Shown: in pieces, positions 59,426 to 64,000 of the stretch | How the letters are laid out: each line of letters opens with the position of its first letter | Position numbering within the stretch: the stretch's first letter is position 1 | Translations under genes and position numbers: made by a program | DNA from: Poecilobothrus nobilitatus | Taxonomy: Eukaryota > Arthropoda > Insecta > Diptera > Dolichopodidae | Assembly: GCA_947095535.1 (NCBI GenBank) | Contig: OX352772.1 | Span: 168,850,613-168,914,612, forward strand | Length of the DNA stretch: 64,000 bases | Direction of reading: 5' to 3' | Notes under the pieces: generated by a model | What the model saw: only the letters and a program-made list of their open reading frames with translations | Database searches by the model: none | Told to the model about the DNA's origin: nothing

Positions 59426-61150
59426 CATACTCATGGCCATTAGTGCATAACTGCATACTAAATACCAACAGTGCATTGAAATATGAATTTTTTTTGAAAG
59501 AGAAAATTACATATTTTAATTTTTTTAAATGTACCTATGTAATCATTATATAAATACGCCAGCATTGTTTTTGGGTCCCTTTTCAGAGAAAACTGCTGTA
59601 GCTATTTACATGGCATGCATCATTAGATAGAATGAGGGGAGGAAAAACAAAATATGTTTTTATCTTTTTGATCGGGGTGGTAGTTTAGAAAATACAGCTT
59701 ATCAAAATTTCTTGCCACATATGCATTTTTTTACACGACTTTCTATGTATTTACATATAAACTTTTTCTTTCGTTTTAGTACTTGCTTTTTATTAATTCG
59801 TAAATCGTAGTAGTATTGTTTGAGGCAGGTAGATACTTATTTATATTTCAAAATGGAAATATGTATTTGTGTTTGCCTTTGGCAATGTATGATTTAGTAT
59901 TAGTATGATGATTTAGTATTATATATTTACACTGACTTAGTATAGAATATGAATATGATTTTATGAATATGGTATATTTAAATATATTTTCATTTTTTAA
60001 AAATTTTGTTTGGAAGTTTTGTATGAAATGGGCAGCAGTTTTTTTTTAGTACACTGATAAAAAGAATTTTTAGTTAGAAATTATATTGTTATTATAATAA
60101 TCAAAATTAATAATAGTTAAAATAAAATTATAATAGATAATTATATAGTTAATTATATAATAAATAAATAAAATTATAATAGTCAAATTTAGTTTAATTG
60201 TCAGACATAATATATGTACATATGTAAGTAGTATATAAAGTATTAGGTTCCTAGATTCAATTTGTAATAAATTCCAATTTTTGTTTTTTTATTTAAATTT
60301 TATGTTTTGTTTTTCATAATTACGTAAATTAAAAGTTTCAGAAGCTATTTCTATAATTAGTATTTGCCCGCTGCTCGAAAAATGAATAAATCTAGATTAA
60401 AAAACAGCTACATCTTGTCCGTTTTTAAAAGGCGAAAGTTGTTGTCTGAGTTCGTGATGTGTCAGCGAGGGTTCGTTCTGTTTCATGAATGGATTGGGTG
60501 TTACAGCCGCACTACCACTTTAGCAAACCACAAATTATTATTACCAAAACGTTAAACTAAATAAGTAATTTAAAGAAAATTATAAAAAAAGTAAACTGTA
60601 AAGAACTTTTAAATTATTAAGAACAAATCCTTAAAATTGGAATACATGTTATGCGAGGTATACATATATTAATACATATATATTATGTATACATATATTA
60701 AAAAAATTGGTATACATATATTAAAAAAAGGCACTTTTTTTAATTACATATTATTTTAAAATCTTCATGTAAACAACTTACGGCCCACTCTTTTATATGC
60801 ACAGTAAGGTGGCGCAATAAAAAGCCAGAGAGTTCCAGTACGGAAAACATAAATATTATTTATTGCATTAAAAAAAAAACATTAAAATTTTTTAAATTCA
60901 TATTTATATATGTATTATTAATTCTTATAAATAAATTTATTATAAAATAACCTCAAAAATTTATTATTATAATATTTACAACAAAAATTGCTCCGAATTA
61001 ATTTCAAACATTTACCTGTTTCGTTAATGTAATGTTATGTAATGTTTTATTAATTAATGTAATAATAATAATGTAATTGTTGTAACGATGTAAATACAAA
61101 TTCTGGCTTAATAAATATACAACTATTAAGAGAGAAAAAAGTAGAATATT
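59426..61150. other. AT-rich stretch, no gene seen
   Basis: Low-complexity sequence with short tandem patterns such as ATACATATATTA near 60660-60720 and TAATGTAATGTTATG near 61025. A 63-codon frame at 60364-60555 has no recognisable feature. Confidence 0.6.
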
Positions 61151-61170
61151 CGATCAAAAACATTTTTAAA

Positions 61171-61975
61171 ATGCAAAGGGTAATCCTAGGAAAATCTGGA
61201 AGCATATTAATCACATACTAAACTATAATCCTAAGCAACAAAGTGATTGGCAAAAATCTAGGTAAAAGTTTTCAAACAGTGTACATTCCAACTATAAGAA
61301 CAGCGAATAGATTCAAATTCAAGCAAATAACTACAAAGGAAACAATCAAACTAATAAATAACTTGGCGAATACAAATGCAACAGGTTATGATAAAATCCA
61401 AACTAAAATCCTAAAAATATGTAAAGATGAATACAAATGGTTTAAAGACTATCTATCTGAGAGAAAGCAATATGCTGAATGTGGGAAGTTAAAAAATGAT
61501 GTAAAGGAAATCGAATATGGAGTAATGCAAGGCAGTTCGCTTGGCGCTATATTATTCACCTGCTCCATTAGTAACTTCTAAAAGCTTAATTTAAAAGGTA
61601 AGGCATTCTTGTACGCTGATGATTTAGCTATAGTTTCCAAGGCGAAAACATATAATGAGTTAGAAAAAATGATGAACTTGGTTAACAAAATAGTAGAGAA
61701 CTGGATGTTCCATCATAAGCTTACTCCCAACGAAAATTCATGGTATTCAAGAAACCTCTGAACATATCGTTCGAAGTGAAATTTAAAAATTGTTTTATTG
61801 ACGAAGTTCTATAAATACTTAGTCAAATGAAATAGCCAAGAAATGTCGTCGTATAGCGGGTCTATTTAGACATGCAAAGAATCAAGTACTAACTGAATCA
61901 AAGAAAGCAATATACTATAGTCTATTTCATTCAACTATCACATATGGTATCATGGTGTGAGGAAACACAAAAGCG
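61171..61975 (+). pseudogene. LINE reverse transcriptase fragment
   Basis: The frame 61243-61581 contains KETIKLINNLANTNATGYDKI (fingers), then directly WFKDYLSERKQYAECGK and YGVMQGSSLGAILF (motif B region), so the motif A region between them is deleted. After a stop at 61579 the frame resumes with LYADDLAIVSKAKTYNELEK (catalytic YADD kept) and, after further breaks, TITYGIMV near 61935. It is unlike the two LINE families of the array. The endonuclease and both element ends are absent. Confidence 0.8.
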
Positions 61976-61989
61976 TGACTTTATTTTTT

Positions 61990-62704
61990 GAAATTTATCG
62001 AACCAAAAAACTTGAACAAAGATTCAACTTTTCTTTTTTATTTACATGCATGCATTTGTAGGTACATATATATATGTATGTATATCTGTTTTGAAGATAT
62101 GTGCTTTTGTGCTTTTTTAGAAACCCTTGGTTGTTTTCATTATTTATTTGATTGATGAAAAATATTTTTACAATAAATTAATTTTTTTTTAAATTAAGAA
62201 CTTTTTCAACTCTAAAATACACGTACGAATCCGTTATTATGTCTATCACTCTCTTTATAATAATATCTTTTTAATTTTTCATTATTTTAAAATAATTTGG
62301 TAAAATAAAAGTCATAAAATTTATTTTTAATTTTATAAATAAGTTTATTAAATAGGATTATTTAACATTAAATCAAAAATAAAAAAAATATGCATAGGTA
62401 TGTTACTGTTATACATATATATACAAAAAAAAAAGTTAATCTCTCCCAATGTGAATTCGAACATACATATCTATGTACATATTTTCACCTAAACAAAACT
62501 GTACCAACTTTAATACTAAACTTGTATTTTATACTTAGATACTAGAATGCTACAATGTAGCAAATTTTTATATTGTAATATTAATGCATTATGCATTATG
62601 CTATATTATATTATTATTATATACATATTATTATTATGTACATAATCATCGTGTACGGTGTACATCGCATTTTTTTTTAAATATTTCATTCAATCATTTT
62701 TTTA
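61990..62704. other. AT-rich stretch, no gene seen
   Basis: Only A/T-rich sequence with TATATATG-type and TTATTATTAT runs. Confidence 0.6.
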
Positions 62705-62706
62705 TA

Positions 62707-62721
62707 AAGGGTGTTCAAAAT
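62707..62721. repeat. Left terminal inverted repeat of the mariner-like element
   Basis: AAGGGTGTTCAAAAT; the inner sequence GAGGTATCATTTT has no clear counterpart on the other side, so the repeat is short. Confidence 0.8.
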
Positions 62722-62811
62722 TGAGGTATCATTTTAATTTTAATAAAAAAAGACTTTTTTTTTGAAATATTAAATATATTTTTATTTTGATTTATTACAA
62801 ATAGGTTCCGG

Positions 62812-63844
62812 TTAATAATGAAAAATTATGTCGGGCAAGTGGCCCCCTCTACTACTTCGGCAGGCTTCCAATCTTTTACCAAAATTCTGAATCACGTTGT
62901 TCAATAAACTGTTCTCAATGGTTGAAATCTGCTCGATAATGTTGTTTTTAAGCTCTTGAATTGTTGTGGGATTATTGCTGTACACTTTCGTTTTCACAAA
63001 ACCCCACAAAAAAAAAATCCAACGGTGTCAAATCGCACGATCTTGGTGGCCACATCACTCCTCCTCTATGAGATATAATGCGATCTTGGAACTTTTCCTT
63101 CAAAAGATCCATTGTTTTTCTTGCTGTGTGGCAAGTGGCATCGTCCTGTTGAAACCACATATTCTCTACGTCCAAATCATCAATTTCCCGCCACAAAAAG
63201 CTTCGGATCATCTCCCTGTAGCGATTTCCATTGGCCGTAATCGCATTTCCATTTGCGTTTTCAAAAAAATATCCGATGATTCCTCCTGACCACAAACCGT
63301 AACTTTTTGTGGATGTACTGGTTGCTCTAAGATAACCCTTGGATTCTCTTCACCCCAAATGCGACAATTCTGTTTATTGACGTAGCCATTGAGCTGGAAA
63401 TTCTCATTTTCTTCTTGTTTTTCGATTGCCCAAGAAACGAATTGCCGACGTAATGCATGGTCAGTTGGTTTTAATTCTTGCGTCAGCTGGATCTTATAAG
63501 CCTTTAAATGGAGATCACGATGCAAAATGTTGAATAATGTGGATGGTTTGATGTTTAATTGCTGCGAACGATGACGAATGGAAGTTTTTGGATCTTCTTC
63601 AACACTTCTTCTCACAGCTGCTACATTCTCGGTTGAACGACCAGTACGTTGATAAATGTTGCCTCTGTTATCAAGATCCAGTTTCTAGAAATTTATCAAC
63701 CACCAGCTTGATGGCACGATTTGTTGGAGCATTTTTTCTACCAAATTTTGTTCGAAATTTCCTAATTACATCTTGAAAACTTTTACCTTTTTCAAAAAAT
63801 GTTGTAATAACAAAAACACGTTGTTCCTTCGTGTAACGTTCCAT
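62812..63844 (-). pseudogene. mariner-like transposase, broken
   Basis: Start at 63844 (MERYTKEQ). Helix-turn-helix N-terminus to 63671 (GKSFQDVIRKFRTKFGR), frameshift near 63672, then RTGRSTENVAAVRRS and a second helix-turn-helix (STLFNILHRDLHLKAYKI). The catalytic domain follows with LNGYVNKQNCRIWGEENP, a frameshift near 63290, MWSGGIIGYFFENA, FQQDDATCHTA (second Asp), PPRSCDLTPLDFF (third Asp, 36 residues after the second as counted here), another shift near 63005, and GGHLPDIIFHY at the end. The first catalytic Asp, expected just before LNGYVNK, is missing: EENENFQLNG follows the upstream helix directly, suggesting a short deletion. Confidence 0.88.
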
Positions 63845-63859
63845 ATTTTGAACACCCAT
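63845..63859. repeat. Right terminal inverted repeat of the mariner-like element
   Basis: Inverse reads ATGGGTGTTCAAAAT, with one mismatch to the left end. It lies directly upstream of the transposase start codon at 63844. Confidence 0.8.
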
Positions 63860-64000
63860 TATTTATTAACAAAATATGTACAACGATAGCTTAGCTGTGC
63901 TGTGTATCTATATTTATATCTACAATATTAGTACATATATATATATAAGCCATACACATTCCATACACATGACACAATAATATTTATTATAATATAAAAT

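Larger units (their letters stand above)
62707..63859 (-). mobile_element. mariner-like (Tc1/mariner superfamily) element, 1153 bp
   Basis: The ends are AAGGGTGTTCAAAAT at 62707-62721 and its near-perfect inverse ATTTTGAACACCCAT at 63845-63859. TA dinucleotides flank both sides (62705-62706 and 63860-63861), the target duplication expected for this superfamily. It contains a single minus-strand transposase pseudogene that almost fills the element. Confidence 0.88.

Noticed and set aside
60364..60555. 63-codon frame
   Set aside because: No motif, no repeat relation, and short enough to occur by chance.

Overview
The window looks like an intergenic, transposon-packed piece of a very AT-rich invertebrate nuclear genome, most likely an insect or other arthropod. 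This rests on the element types (Polinton/Maverick, RTE- and Jockey-type LINEs, Ty3/gypsy, Helitron-like, mariner-like, tRNA-derived SINEs), a 64-bp intron in one Polinton gene, and long A/T-rich stretches. No convincing host gene was found. Nearly every reading frame belongs to a mobile element, and almost all are broken by stops or frameshifts.

Layout. (1) 1-4410: right part of a Polinton (copy A) with a decayed protein-primed DNA polymerase and its right terminus. (2) 4411-39717: a head-to-tail array of a composite unit of about 8.2 kb. Units 1 and 2 are complete (8287 and 8228 bp), unit 3 is cut short, and unit 0 is enlarged to 11.6 kb. Each unit is a stack of dead elements: a Jockey-type LINE on the minus strand, an RTE-type LINE inserted in it on the minus strand, a Helitron-like block with ~143-bp tandem repeats, a LINE 3' fragment and a tRNA-like sequence, and a gypsy pol fragment. 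Unit 0 also holds a 736-bp tandem duplication (SINE plus RT palm) and a 1.9-kb inserted module with nine 146-bp satellite repeats. (3) 39718-44475: a third, more diverged Polinton polymerase remnant, a Jockey-type LINE (ORF1 plus endonuclease, minus strand), a second LINE RT on the plus strand, and a tRNA-like sequence. (4) 44482-57957: a structurally complete 13.5-kb Polinton (copy B) with long terminal inverted repeats and a 5-of-6-bp target duplication. It carries packaging ATPase, penton-like and major capsid, small virion-type proteins, chromodomain integrase, a polyglutamine gene and DNA polymerase B. All the long genes except the ATPase are visibly broken. (5) 57964-64000: a TAA microsatellite mixed with a ~100-bp monomer, a LINE 3' tail, an RT pseudogene and a 1.15-kb mariner-like element with terminal repeats and TA flanks.

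Copy B has the Polinton gene set for self-synthesis (polymerase, integrase) and for particle formation (ATPase, capsid proteins), but disabling mutations mean it can no longer act alone. No adenain-like protease was recognised. The array history can be read from shared variants: units 1 and 2 share the Helitron half, units 2 and 3 share the RTE half. That pattern fits one recent duplication of a whole period by unequal crossing-over.
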